Positions 1 to 8,279 of a stretch of DNA of 17,042 bases are shown here, piece after piece. How positions within the stretch are numbered: the stretch's first letter is position 1; each line of letters begins with the position of its first letter. Position numbers and translations under genes: made by a program. The notes beneath the pieces were generated by a model. The model ran no database searches. It was not told the DNA's origin and saw nothing but the letters and a program-made list of their open reading frames with translations. The stretch spans positions 11,877 through 28,918 of the forward strand of contig CAJTLD010000021.1 of the NCBI GenBank assembly GCA_910577065.1, in the 5' to 3' direction. The DNA is from an uncultured Lachnospiraceae bacterium. GTDB taxonomy: Bacteria; Bacillota; Clostridia; Lachnospirales; Lachnospiraceae.

Positions 1-3000
1 ACAGATGCCGGTTCAGGCTGCGGGAAATGCAGCGGCTACAGACGCCAATCTTGCGCTCAAGGCAACGGCAACAGAAGATCCGAATGGGTACGATGCGACA
101 GAAGCAGGGGCTGGGTTTGTGATTTCCAAAATTAATGATGGAGATCTTAGTACAAGATGGTCGCATAAGGTAAATTATACTCCGTGGGTTCAGCTTGCTT
201 GGGAAACACCGCAGACGATGAAAACGTTTTATGTGACATGGCAGAGAAAAAATATAAAATCTTATAATCTTGCTATTTCTAATGATGGAGAGACATGGGA
301 AGAAATTTGGTCCACACAGGAAGTTCCAACAGAAAATACTGTTGAAATTAAACTGACTGAGGCTGTAACGGCAAAATATCTTCGTCTTAATATAAGGGAA
401 ATAAATTTGCAGGAAGAGGGAAGTGATATGCAATGGAAGGCCTGTTCTATATATGAACTTGAGGTCTATGCGGATGAAAAGCCTGATATGAGGACGGAAG
501 CAGAAAAGATAATGGAGTCTTTGAATTTGACAGCCCCAGTTATAGGGGATGGAGATACTCATATTGATATGCCGGAAGTGCCGGATAATGCAAGGATTCG
601 GTTTTGCGCGGATTATGAGCAGATTATTGGAGAAGATGGAACAATTTACCAGCCATTAGAAGCAAGGACAGTAAAAGGTTTTTATGAAGTTATTGCTGGT
701 GAATCTTCTGCAAAATCGCAGGAGTATACGGTTGCTGTTCCTGGAAAGTATACGGATGATGCATCTTCTAATGCAAAGCCGGCAGTCATTCCGGAACTTC
801 AGGAATGGCATGGTACATCTGGTAATTTCCAGGCCTCTTCAGCCAGCCGTATTATTGTAGGAAGCAGTGAACTTTCGGATACAGCGGCTGAATTTGCCAA
901 GGATTATGAAGATATTACGGGATCTGTTATTCAGGTAATCAATGGCACAAGAGCAGATGCCAAACGGGGAGATATTTACCTTGAGGTTACTACAGAGGAT
1001 AAGGGATTGGACAAAGAAGGCTATGCAATGGAAATTGCAGATGCAATATTTGTAGAAGCAGAGCAGTCAGTTGGCGCATATTATGCCACCAGAAGTATTC
1101 TTCAGATCTTAAAGCAGACAAACGGCAGCATCCCGAAAGGACTTGTAAAGGATTACCCGAAGTTTGAAGTGCGTGGATTCAGTCTTGATGTAGGACGGAA
1201 ACCGTTTGATTTGGATACTCTTTATGAATTTGCAAAGAATATGTCCTGGTATAAAATGAATAATTTTCAGGTGCATTTAAGTGATAACCTGATTTTTATG
1301 GAAGATTACAGTACGCTTGAAGATGCGAAAGCACAGACATATGCAGGATATCGTCTGGAGTCCGGCGTATTAAACAGCGAAGGGAAATCGGCGACATCCG
1401 AAGATGTATTTTATACCAAAAATGAATTTCGTAAATTTATTCAGGACAGCAGGGCAATAGGCGTAGGTATTGTACCAGAGCTGGATATGCCGGCGCATGC
1501 GTTGCCGTTTACCAGGGCGTTTCCGGAGTACCGCACAAAGAGAGAAACAGGCGGAAGCCATAGCTATCTGATTGATGAACTGGATTTAAGTAATCCGGAA
1601 ACAACAGAATTTGCAAAGAGCCTTTGGGAAGACTATTTTACAGGCAGCAACCCGGTGTTTGATGAGGAAACCGTTATACATATTGGTACGGATGAATATC
1701 ATGGAACGGAAGGACAGGAAGGAAGAGAGCAGTTCCGTCAGTTTTCCGCAGACATGATTAACTTTGTACAGGAAAGCGGAAGGACAGTGCGTATGTGGGG
1801 CAGTCTTTCCAATAAAGCGGGCACAACGCCGGTTCCTTCTGAGGATGTTCAGTTGAATGTTTGGAATACAAGTTATTCTGTTCCAGGGGATATGTATAAT
1901 CTTGGATACGATATGATTAACACGCTGGACGGCTCTCTTTATGTAGTTCCAAGCGGGACAGGCAGCCGGGGAGGATATGGCGATTATCTGAATACGCAGA
2001 ACTTGTATAATAACTGGAAAGCAAACACGTTTGGTTCCTATACGGTTCCCGCAGGCTCGGATCAGATGCTGGGCGCATGCTTTGCAGTATGGCATGACAA
2101 CATTGATACCCGTGCAAACGGTATTTCCCAATATGATTCGTTTGACCGTTTCTTTGATGCGCTTCCTTTTTTGAGCGCTAAGCTCTGGGGCGAAGCAGAA
2201 GACAGAAATTACAGTGATGTGAAGGAATTGATTACAGAAACAGGTACAGCTCCGAATACCAATATGTATGCTAACATTGAATTTGCATCCAGTACAATAG
2301 CGGAGTGGGATTTTGAAGGAGCACTGGAAAAAGATTCCAGCATAAACAATTATGATTTAACTGGAAGTGAAAATGTCAGGACAGTAAATAGTGATGAAGG
2401 TACGGCGCTCAGACTGATGGGCAAAGAAAGCTATGTTACAACTCCGTTAGATTTTGTTGGCAACGGCGCGCTTTTGACAATGAAAGTAAAACGTGATGTA
2501 GGCACAGAAGGAGAGCAGATTCTTTGCGAATCCAAAGACGCATTTGGGACGTATGGCACATATGCATTTAAGGCAGTTCAGAAGAATACGGGCAAGGTCG
2601 GCTTCTCAAGAGAAGGTTATGATTATTCGTTCGATTACACTTTACCGGAAAATGAATGGGTGACTTTAACATTCCAAAGCGGACAGCAGGAAGTAGCCTT
2701 ATATGTAAATGGTAAATTAGTGGATAAGAATCCGGCGATTTATTATGCAAATCATCCGGAAACAGAATTGACTGCAACTATCGCACAACGCGGAACTGCA
2801 AAAGTTGCAACCATGATGGTTCCGATGGGACGTATCGGAAGTGCAACAAACAGTTTTAAAGGACAAATTGAATTTGTATCTGTTGCGACCGAAATGAGTA
2901 TGCAGGGCGAGGCCGTTCCGCAGAGTGAATTAACAGCGTCTGCATGTTCTGAAGCGCCTACAGCTGGAAATGAAGGCCCGGCGAGATTTGCCTTGGATGG

Positions 3001-4405
3001 AAATGAAAATACGTTTTGGCATAGTAACTGGGGCAGCGATATATCTCTTGAAAATGGGCATCACTGGTTTAAAGTTACATTAGAAACTCCGACTGTAATT
3101 AATGCTTTAACCTATCTTCCAAGACAGGACAGCAGAAACGGCATGATTTATGAGTACAGTATTGAAGTTGAAAAAGCGGACGGTTCAACAGAGACAGTGG
3201 TAGATCATGGAACGTGGCCTGCAAATAATAACAGAAAGACGGCAGAATTTGAGCCGATCGAAGCAAAGAGTGTAAAAATACAGGTTCATGATTCTCAAGG
3301 AGATGGAGAGGGTGGACGAAAGAAACATGCGACTATTGCCGAGTTGAATCTGCACAAACCATTTTCCTTTGATAAGACACAGCTGGAGTCTAAAATTGCT
3401 GAAGCAGAAGAATGTAAAGAAGACGAGTACACAGATATGACCTGGAATGTTCTGGCAGGCGCATTAGAAGCAGCGCAGAAGGTTGCAGCAGATGCAAACA
3501 GCACACCGGAAGAGTGTGCTACAGCATACAACCAGTTAGATGCAGCAATCAATGGCCTGGTAACAAAATCAACGGACGACAGGCTGTCAGATGCAGTTAA
3601 GGCGGCAGAACAGGCCAATGCAGACGATTATGCGGCAGACAGCTTCGCAGCATATCAGGAGGCGGCTGAGACGGCGGCAAACCTTCCGGAGAATGCAACG
3701 GAAGATCAGAAGAAAACAGCGGCACAGGCGCTCGAAACAGCGAAAAATAACCTTGCAAATATCGGTGCACTGCGTACGGCAATACAGTCTGTGACAGAAG
3801 CAGACCTGGCAGGCTGTACGGAAAAAAGCAAAGAAGCGTATAATAGTGCGGTAACAGAAGCGAACGCAGTAATTGCAAACAGCGCAGCAACCAAAGCACA
3901 GGTAAAAAGCGCATTGGATAAGTTGAATCAGGCGGCGCGCGCTCTGGTGGATTTGACCGCTCTGCGCAGTGCAATCAATGAAGTAAAAGATCGTAAGAAA
4001 GAAGACTATACGGCAAGAAGCTGGAGGGTATTTGAAGAAGCGCTTGCGAAAGCAAATGAAATCCTGACAGCAGAAGCGCCGACACAGGCAGAAGTTTCAC
4101 AGGCTGTGGCCGCGTTGTACAGTGCGGACGAGGCTCTTACAAAGAGCGAGCCTATTACATCGGCAGGAATGTTGATGATTGTAATTGACGCATATTCTAA
4201 GATGAATCTGGAAGGCTATACGGCGGACAGCAAAGCCGCTTTTGAAAAAGCTTTACAGGATGCTAAGAATGTAAGGGATATGCAGGGCGCAGAACCGGAA
4301 GCATTTGAAGCGGCGATTGCTGATGTTATGGCAGGCAGCCGCTGCAGGCCTGAAAGTAGATGTGGACACATCGGATTTGGAAGAGGCTCTTCAGACGGCA
4401 AATGA
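1..4405 (+). CDS. Multidomain GH20 beta-N-acetylhexosaminidase / lacto-N-biosidase-like enzyme, 5' partial, interrupted by a frameshift
   Basis: This is a secreted glycosidase expected to release N-acetylhexosamine-containing units from mucin or milk-type glycans. The frame is open at the left edge, and the first residues (PVQA, then AGN) look like a signal-peptidase site, so the signal peptide lies upstream. Counting from the ATG at 5, I see an F5/8-type (CBM32-like) domain at about 14-157, a linker, a GH20b-type domain at 260-382, and the GH20 catalytic barrel at about 384-745. The catalytic Asp-Glu pair is D563-E564 in HIGTDEYH. A LamG-like jelly roll follows (about 762-960), then a second CBM32-like domain (976-1118) and FIVAR helical repeats starting near 1122, 1194, 1256, 1320 and 1389. 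The fifth FIVAR is cut at about 4334: the frame then reads unrelated residues to a stop at 4405, while the next frame continues the protein. GH20 is clear; the exact substrate is inferred. Confidence 0.9.
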   Translation, partial: QMPVQAAGNAAATDANLALKATATEDPNGYDATEAGAGFVISKINDGDLSTRWSHKVNYTPWVQLAWETPQTMKTFYVTWQRKNIKSYNLAISNDGETWEEIWSTQEVPTENTVEIKLTEAVTAKYLRLNIREINLQEEGSDMQWKACSIYELEVYADEKPDMRTEAEKIMESLNLTAPVIGDGDTHIDMPEVPDNARIRFCADYEQIIGEDGTIYQPLEARTVKGFYEVIAGESSAKSQEYTVAVPGKYTDDASSNAKPAVIPELQEWHGTSGNFQASSASRIIVGSSELSDTAAEFAKDYEDITGSVIQVINGTRADAKRGDIYLEVTTEDKGLDKEGYAMEIADAIFVEAEQSVGAYYATRSILQILKQTNGSIPKGLVKDYPKFEVRGFSLDVGRKPFDLDTLYEFAKNMSWYKMNNFQVHLSDNLIFMEDYSTLEDAKAQTYAGYRLESGVLNSEGKSATSEDVFYTKNEFRKFIQDSRAIGVGIVPELDMPAHALPFTRAFPEYRTKRETGGSHSYLIDELDLSNPETTEFAKSLWEDYFTGSNPVFDEETVIHIGTDEYHGTEGQEGREQFRQFSADMINFVQESGRTVRMWGSLSNKAGTTPVPSEDVQLNVWNTSYSVPGDMYNLGYDMINTLDGSLYVVPSGTGSRGGYGDYLNTQNLYNNWKANTFGSYTVPAGSDQMLGACFAVWHDNIDTRANGISQYDSFDRFFDALPFLSAKLWGEAEDRNYSDVKELITETGTAPNTNMYANIEFASSTIAEWDFEGALEKDSSINNYDLTGSENVRTVNSDEGTALRLMGKESYVTTPLDFVGNGALLTMKVKRDVGTEGEQILCESKDAFGTYGTYAFKAVQKNTGKVGFSREGYDYSFDYTLPENEWVTLTFQSGQQEVALYVNGKLVDKNPAIYYANHPETELTATIAQRGTAKVATMMVPMGRIGSATNSFKGQIEFVSVATEMSMQGEAVPQSELTASACSEAPTAGNEGPARFALDGNENTFWHSNWGSDISLENGHHWFKVTLETPTVINALTYLPRQDSRNGMIYEYSIEVEKADGSTETVVDHGTWPANNNRKTAEFEPIEAKSVKIQVHDSQGDGEGGRKKHATIAELNLHKPFSFDKTQLESKIAEAEECKEDEYTDMTWNVLAGALEAAQKVAADANSTPEECATAYNQLDAAINGLVTKSTDDRLSDAVKAAEQANADDYAADSFAAYQEAAETAANLPENATEDQKKTAAQALETAKNNLANIGALRTAIQSVTEADLAGCTEKSKEAYNSAVTEANAVIANSAATKAQVKSALDKLNQAARALVDLTALRSAINEVKDRKKEDYTARSWRVFEEALAKANEILTAEAPTQAEVSQAVAALYSADEALTKSEPITSAGMLMIVIDAYSKMNLEGYTADSKAAFEKALQDAKNVRDMQGAEPEAFEAAIADVMAGSRCRPESRCGHIGFGRGSSDGK

Positions 4406-5057
4406 TAGAATAACCACTTTGGGAAATCTGGTTTCCCAACTTGAGGGAGATTTTAGCACAGAAGTCGGGAATTTAAGGAAAGCCCTCGAAGATGCCCAAA
4501 AAGCTGCGCAGGCAGAATTGAATACGGTAAAAGAGGCTTTGGAAAAAGAAGCGGCAGATGCTAAGAAGAAAGCGGAAGAGGCTGAGGCAGCGGCGAAGAA
4601 GGCACAGCAGGAACTCGAAGCGGCTCAGAAACAGGCGGCGGCTCAGAAGGCGGAACTTGACCGTCTGGCAGCGCAGGCAGAAGAACTTCGGAAAGCTGCA
4701 GAGGATGCAAGGAAGTATGCACAGGAAGCGCAGCTTAGGGCGGAAGCGTCAATGGAACAGACGAAGTTTGCGGCAGGAAGCCCGTCGTTAAAATCCGCTA
4801 AGAGCACCAAGAAAGGAAAAGTAAAAGTCACTTGGAAGAAAGTAAAAGACGCCGACGGATATAAGATTGTATATTCTCAGAACTGGGATTTCAGGAATTC
4901 CAAGTCTGTAAAGGTATCTGCAAAAGCCGCCAGCAAAACGATTGGTAAGCTTAAGAGCGGAAAGAAATATTTCTTCCGCATCCGGGCATACCAGAAGGTA
5001 GACGGCAAAGAAATTTATTCCAGGACAAGCGCAAGGAAACAGGCAAAAGTAAAATAG
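4335..5057 (+). CDS. C-terminal part of the GH20 protein (end of fifth FIVAR, coiled coil, Fn3-like domain), in the +1 frame
   Basis: This segment completes the upstream hydrolase after removal of one base near 4334. It begins AAAGLKVDVDTSDLEEAL, which finishes the fifth FIVAR repeat. An alanine/lysine/glutamate-rich coiled coil follows (about 4395-4770), and then a Fn3-like domain (about 4785-5054) with the pattern VTWKKVKDADGYKIVYS and YFFRIRAY. That domain commonly closes large extracellular proteins of Lachnospiraceae. There is no LPXTG sorting signal or C-terminal membrane segment, so attachment would have to be non-covalent, or the protein is released. An ATG at 4305 exists in this frame, but the residues after it do not belong to the domain and no good ribosome site precedes it. 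Separate translation is therefore unlikely, and I treat the segment as the displaced tail of one gene. Confidence 0.8.
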   Translation, partial: AAAAGLKVDVDTSDLEEALQTANDRITTLGNLVSQLEGDFSTEVGNLRKALEDAQKAAQAELNTVKEALEKEAADAKKKAEEAEAAAKKAQQELEAAQKQAAAQKAELDRLAAQAEELRKAAEDARKYAQEAQLRAEASMEQTKFAAGSPSLKSAKSTKKGKVKVTWKKVKDADGYKIVYSQNWDFRNSKSVKVSAKAASKTIGKLKSGKKYFFRIRAYQKVDGKEIYSRTSARKQAKVK

Positions 5058-5102
5058 CCGGCTAAAATAAAAAGGACTGTCTGAAATCAGGCAGGACTAA
5101 AC

Positions 5103-5140
5103 AAGGGAGACAGAAACATTTATATGTTTCTGTCTCCCTT
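5103..5140. terminator. 17-bp perfect hairpin between convergent genes, probable bidirectional terminator
   Basis: The left arm 5103-5119 and right arm 5124-5140 are perfectly complementary over 17 bases with the loop TTAT. The arm starts AAGGGAGACAG and the other ends CTGTCTCCCTT. It lies 46 bases after the GH20 stop and 32 bases after the uraA stop on the other strand. The T-run is short on both sides, so efficiency is uncertain. A weaker stem, CTGTCTGA/TCAGGCAG (5077-5094), precedes it. Confidence 0.65.
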
Positions 5141-5171
5141 TAGATGTTATAAAGATCCGGATCGTTTTGGC

Positions 5172-6551
5172 CTATTTTTTATTCATCGGCTTCATATCCA
5201 CTCCCCGGCTTGCGTCTGCATTTGGGTTTTCACCGAACTGATAATCTTTGCCGGGCAGCACGGCGTTTAAGAAAATGCCGGCAAGCGCGGCGATAGCAAG
5301 CCCGGTCAGCGTGACAGAGGTTGTCCCTGCCATAAAGGTAAGGCCGCTTGAGAAGCCGAGGCCGGATACCAGAATAACAGCGGCAATGATTAAGTTCCTG
5401 GATTTCGTGAAGTCCACATGGTTTTCAACTACATTACGTACGCCGATGGCGGAAATCATCCCATACAGCATAAAGCTGACGCCGCCGATAATGGCGGAAG
5501 GAAGGGAACTGATAAGTTCCGAGAACTTAGGCAGGAAACTGAGTACGATTGCATAACAGGCCGCTAAACGGATGACCTTTGGGTCGTAAACTTTGCTCAG
5601 TTCCAAAACGCCGGTGTTTTCCCCGTACGTAGTGTTGGCGGGGCCGCCGAAGAGCGCGGAAATCGAAGTGGCAAGCCCGTCCCCGGCCAGCGTACGGTGC
5701 AGGCCCGGGTTTTCAATGAAGTTTTCACCCACAGTTGCGGAGATAGCGGACATATCGCCGATATGCTCCATCATGGTTGCAAGGGCAATCGGAGCCATGA
5801 CCAAAATAGCCGTCATATCGAATTTACACCACATAAAAGGCGGGAGCCCTACCCAGGAAGCCGCTGCGACGTTGGTAAAATTTAAAATAGCGGATCCGTC
5901 CGGGTTCGTTATCCCGCAGGCATTCATGATAAGAGCCGCGGTATACGAAATGACTACGCCAAGCAGGATCGGAATAATACGGAACATGCCTTTTCCCCAG
6001 ATATTAAATACAATAATGACCGATAGTGCAATCAGCGCCAGAATCCAGTTGGTCGAGGCGTTTGCCACCGCGGACGGCGCAAGGCCAAGCCCGATGCAGA
6101 TGATAATCGGCCCGGTTACCACAGGGGGCAGGTAACGCATTACTTTGTGAATGCCCACCAGCTTGATGACAAGCGCTAAAGCCAGGTACAGCAGTCCGGC
6201 AACGACGATGCCTCCGCAGGCATAGGGCAGCTTTTCCCCCATAGACATATCTGCAAAAATGCCGGTGTCTAGGCCTGCCACGGTGGAAAAGCCGCCCAGG
6301 AAAGCGAACGAGGATCCGAGAAAGGCCGGTACTTTTAATTTGGAACATAAATGGAAGAATATAGTTCCCACTCCGGCGCAGATTAACGTAACCTGAATGG
6401 ACAACCCTTCGCCGTTAAAATAATTGTTTACTAAAATAGGCACTAAAATAGTCGCGCCAAACATGGCAAACATATGCTGCAGACCTAGAAGCAGCATTTT
6501 TGGAACGCCAAGGGATTTTGCGTCGCGGATTGGTTCGGTGTTTTGGTTCAT
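5172..6551 (-). CDS. uraA: Uracil permease (NCS2 / nucleobase:cation symporter-2 family)
   Basis: This is an integral membrane symporter of 459 residues that imports uracil for salvage. It is rich in hydrophobic segments, as expected for the 14-helix NCS2 fold. Two family signatures match UraA closely: EHIGD with E262 and H263, and NTTYGEN with E311. These correspond to the uracil-binding Glu/His and second Glu of E. coli UraA, between which the PGLHR stretch is also kept. The ATG at 6551 follows AAAGGAG with a 7-base spacer. It starts 24 bases after the stop of the cyclophilin gene on the same strand, with no terminator or pyrimidine attenuator between, so it is probably cotranscribed from that gene's promoter. 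Xanthine or other nucleobase specificity cannot be fully excluded. Confidence 0.93.
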   Translation of the reverse strand: MNQNTEPIRDAKSLGVPKMLLLGLQHMFAMFGATILVPILVNNYFNGEGLSIQVTLICAGVGTIFFHLCSKLKVPAFLGSSFAFLGGFSTVAGLDTGIFADMSMGEKLPYACGGIVVAGLLYLALALVIKLVGIHKVMRYLPPVVTGPIIICIGLGLAPSAVANASTNWILALIALSVIIVFNIWGKGMFRIIPILLGVVISYTAALIMNACGITNPDGSAILNFTNVAAASWVGLPPFMWCKFDMTAILVMAPIALATMMEHIGDMSAISATVGENFIENPGLHRTLAGDGLATSISALFGGPANTTYGENTGVLELSKVYDPKVIRLAACYAIVLSFLPKFSELISSLPSAIIGGVSFMLYGMISAIGVRNVVENHVDFTKSRNLIIAAVILVSGLGFSSGLTFMAGTTSVTLTGLAIAALAGIFLNAVLPGKDYQFGENPNADASRGVDMKPMNKK

Positions 6552-6575
6552 AAACTCACTCCTTTGGGATAATCT

Positions 6576-7097
6576 TTAGCATTTTTCCGGATCCGGGTAA
6601 GCGACGCCAAAAGTTTCCGCCGTCATTTTTTTGATTTTCTGCTCCTGCCTGGGGCGGTCGCTGCCATCGACCGGCGTGCAGGCGATCGCGTCAACAATGT
6701 CCATGCCTTCTGTAATTTTGCCAAACGCAGCATATGCGCCGTCTAAGTGAGGGGCGTTTTTGTGCATAATGAAAAACTGGCTTCCGGCGGAATCGGGCAT
6801 CATGGAACGCGCCATAGAGAGAACTCCTGCGGAGTGTTTTAAATCGTTTGCAAAACCGTTTTGGGAAAATTCCCCTTTGATGCCGTAACCGGGGCCTCCC
6901 ATGCCGCTTCCTTCCGGATCGCCGCCCTGGATCATAAAACCTTCGATGACACGGTGGAAAATCAGGCCGTCGTAAAAGTTATTGTTTACAAGGCTGATGA
7001 AGTTGTTTACTGTGTTTGGGGCGATATCCGGGTAAAGTTCGGCTTTCATAACGCCTCCGTTTTCCATTTCGATTGTAATAATTGGATTTTGTGCCAT
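6576..7097 (-). CDS. Cyclophilin-type peptidyl-prolyl cis-trans isomerase
   Basis: This enzyme catalyses cis-trans isomerisation of prolyl bonds during protein folding. The 173-residue product is a single cyclophilin domain with no signal peptide or membrane segment, so it should act in the cytoplasm. The core signature FHRVIEGFMIQGGDP (from F47) supplies the catalytic Arg49, and the later SAGSQFFIMH strand supplies other pocket residues. The short length is typical of bacterial cytosolic cyclophilins. The ATG at 7097 is preceded by TAGGAGGTTT, a near-perfect ribosome site, and by its own promoter (7127-7154). It is the first gene of a probable two-gene unit with uraA; no functional link between the two is obvious. 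Confidence 0.95.
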   Translation of the reverse strand: MAQNPIITIEMENGGVMKAELYPDIAPNTVNNFISLVNNNFYDGLIFHRVIEGFMIQGGDPEGSGMGGPGYGIKGEFSQNGFANDLKHSAGVLSMARSMMPDSAGSQFFIMHKNAPHLDGAYAAFGKITEGMDIVDAIACTPVDGSDRPRQEQKIKKMTAETFGVAYPDPEKC

Positions 7098-7126
7098 AAT
7101 AAACCTCCTAAAATTTTCTGGGAACT

Positions 7127-7154
7127 ATTGTAGCATATTGCACAGAAAAAACAA
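7127..7154 (-). promoter_or_regulatory. Promoter for the cyclophilin-uraA unit
   Basis: On the minus strand a -35 box TTGTTT (7149-7154) and a -10 box TACAAT (7127-7132) are separated by 16 bases. The -10 box lies 29 bases before the start codon. The boxes are near consensus, but no transcription data are available. Confidence 0.6.
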
Positions 7155-7164
7155 GAGGTTTTCG

Positions 7165-7179
7165 GCCTGTAAAACAGGC
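7165..7179 (-). terminator. Small hairpin just after kdgK, possible weak terminator
   Basis: GCCTGT (7165-7170) and ACAGGC (7174-7179) pair perfectly over 6 bases, two bases beyond the kdgK stop. On the minus strand the T-rich stretch is about nine bases further on, so this would be a poor intrinsic terminator. Some read-through into the cyclophilin gene is possible. Confidence 0.3.
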
Positions 7180-7181
7180 TT

Positions 7182-8279
7182 TTATCTTTGTACGCGGGCG
7201 CCTTTGCCGTCCAGCAGCGCTTCCACTTCTTTTTTGCCTGCCATGGTGGTATCTCCGGGCGTCGTCATTGCAAGCGCGCCGTGCGCCGCGCCGTAATCGA
7301 CTGCCGCCTGCGGATCTCCTGTTTCCATCAGTCCGTAAATAAGCCCCGATGCAAACGAATCCCCGCCGCCGACGCGATCCATAATTTCAAGCCCGCTGTA
7401 ATCTTTTGACTGGTATACGCGTCCGTCTGCCCAGCAGATGGCGCTCCAGTCGTTTACGGTTGCCGTTCTTACCGTGCGCAGCGTCGTGGCTATGGCTTTG
7501 AAATTCGGATAGGTTTCTGCCGCGCGGTTAATCATGTCCTGGTAGCCGTTTCTGTTTAATTCTTTTAAATTTGCATCATTTCCTTCAACTTCTAATCCGA
7601 GGCAGGCGGTGAAATCTTCTTCGTTTCCAATCATAACGTCAACATATGACGCAATTTCTCGGTTGACCTGCCGCGCTTTTTTTTGCCCGCCGATGGCGTC
7701 CCACATAGAAGGGCGGTAATTTAAATCATAAGAAACGACGGTTCCGTATTTTTTTGCGGTTTTAATTGCGGAAAGAACCGTTTCACAGGACTGTTCGGAG
7801 AGAGCCGCGTAAATGCCTCCGGTGTGCAGCCAGCGTACGCCCATCTTACCGAACACAGATTCAAAATCGAAGTCTTTTGGGGAAGCTTTGGAAATGGCGG
7901 TATTGGCGCGGTCGGAGCATCCTTTTGCCCCGCGTATGCCAAATCCCCGTTCCGTAAAATTCAGCCCGTTCCGGCAAACGCGGCCGATCCCGTCGGTTTT
8001 CATCCACCGGATCAGGGACGTATCGACGCCGCCCTGTAAAATCAGATCTTCTAGCAGCAGCCCGGTTTCGTTGTCTGCAAATGCCGTAATAATTGCCGTG
8101 CGCATACCGAAACACCGGCGCAGCCCGCGCGCGACGTTGTATTCGCCCCCGCCTTCCCAGACGCGGAAATTTCTTGCCGTGCGTATCCGGCCTTCTCCCG
8201 GATCGAAGCGAAGCATCACTTCGCCAAGCGATACGGCGTCGTATTTACATTCTTCCCTGGGTTTTAAGTTCAGGTTCAT
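7182..8279 (-). CDS. kdgK: 2-keto-3-deoxygluconate kinase (PfkB/ribokinase family)
   Basis: It phosphorylates 2-dehydro-3-deoxy-D-gluconate with ATP to 2-dehydro-3-deoxy-6-phosphogluconate, the step before aldolase cleavage in hexuronate breakdown. The PfkB hallmarks are present: an N-terminal substrate region with WEGGGEYNVARGL, and the C-terminal VGGGDSFASGLIYGL motif with the probable catalytic base D307. I place the start at 8279 (MNLNL) because AAGGAGG sits 8 bases upstream. A longer reading from 8315 would add 12 residues that run through that ribosome site. The 365 residues are slightly long for the family. It is divergent from uxaC, which acts earlier in the same pathway and supports the call over a generic sugar kinase. 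The next enzymes (oxidoreductase, dehydratase, aldolase) are not in this window. Confidence 0.88.
   Translation of the reverse strand: MNLNLKPREECKYDAVSLGEVMLRFDPGEGRIRTARNFRVWEGGGEYNVARGLRRCFGMRTAIITAFADNETGLLLEDLILQGGVDTSLIRWMKTDGIGRVCRNGLNFTERGFGIRGAKGCSDRANTAISKASPKDFDFESVFGKMGVRWLHTGGIYAALSEQSCETVLSAIKTAKKYGTVVSYDLNYRPSMWDAIGGQKKARQVNREIASYVDVMIGNEEDFTACLGLEVEGNDANLKELNRNGYQDMINRAAETYPNFKAIATTLRTVRTATVNDWSAICWADGRVYQSKDYSGLEIMDRVGGGDSFASGLIYGLMETGDPQAAVDYGAAHGALAMTTPGDTTMAGKKEVEALLDGKGARVQR

Noticed and set aside
1586..2131. 181-codon open frame antisense to the GH20 catalytic region
   Set aside because: It lies wholly inside a clear conserved domain, has no ribosome site and its product matches nothing I recognise.
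3597..3974. Antisense open frames across the FIVAR repeats
   Set aside because: They arise from the alanine-rich codon pattern of the repeats; the products are low-complexity and lack ribosome sites.
4305..4334. ATG at 4305 as a start for a separate coiled-coil gene
   Set aside because: The residues before 4335 do not fit the FIVAR domain and there is no ribosome site; a frameshift explains the data better.
5058..5102. CTGTCTGA/TCAGGCAG stem (5077-5094) as a terminator
   Set aside because: It has no following T-run and the stronger hairpin at 5103-5140 is adjacent.
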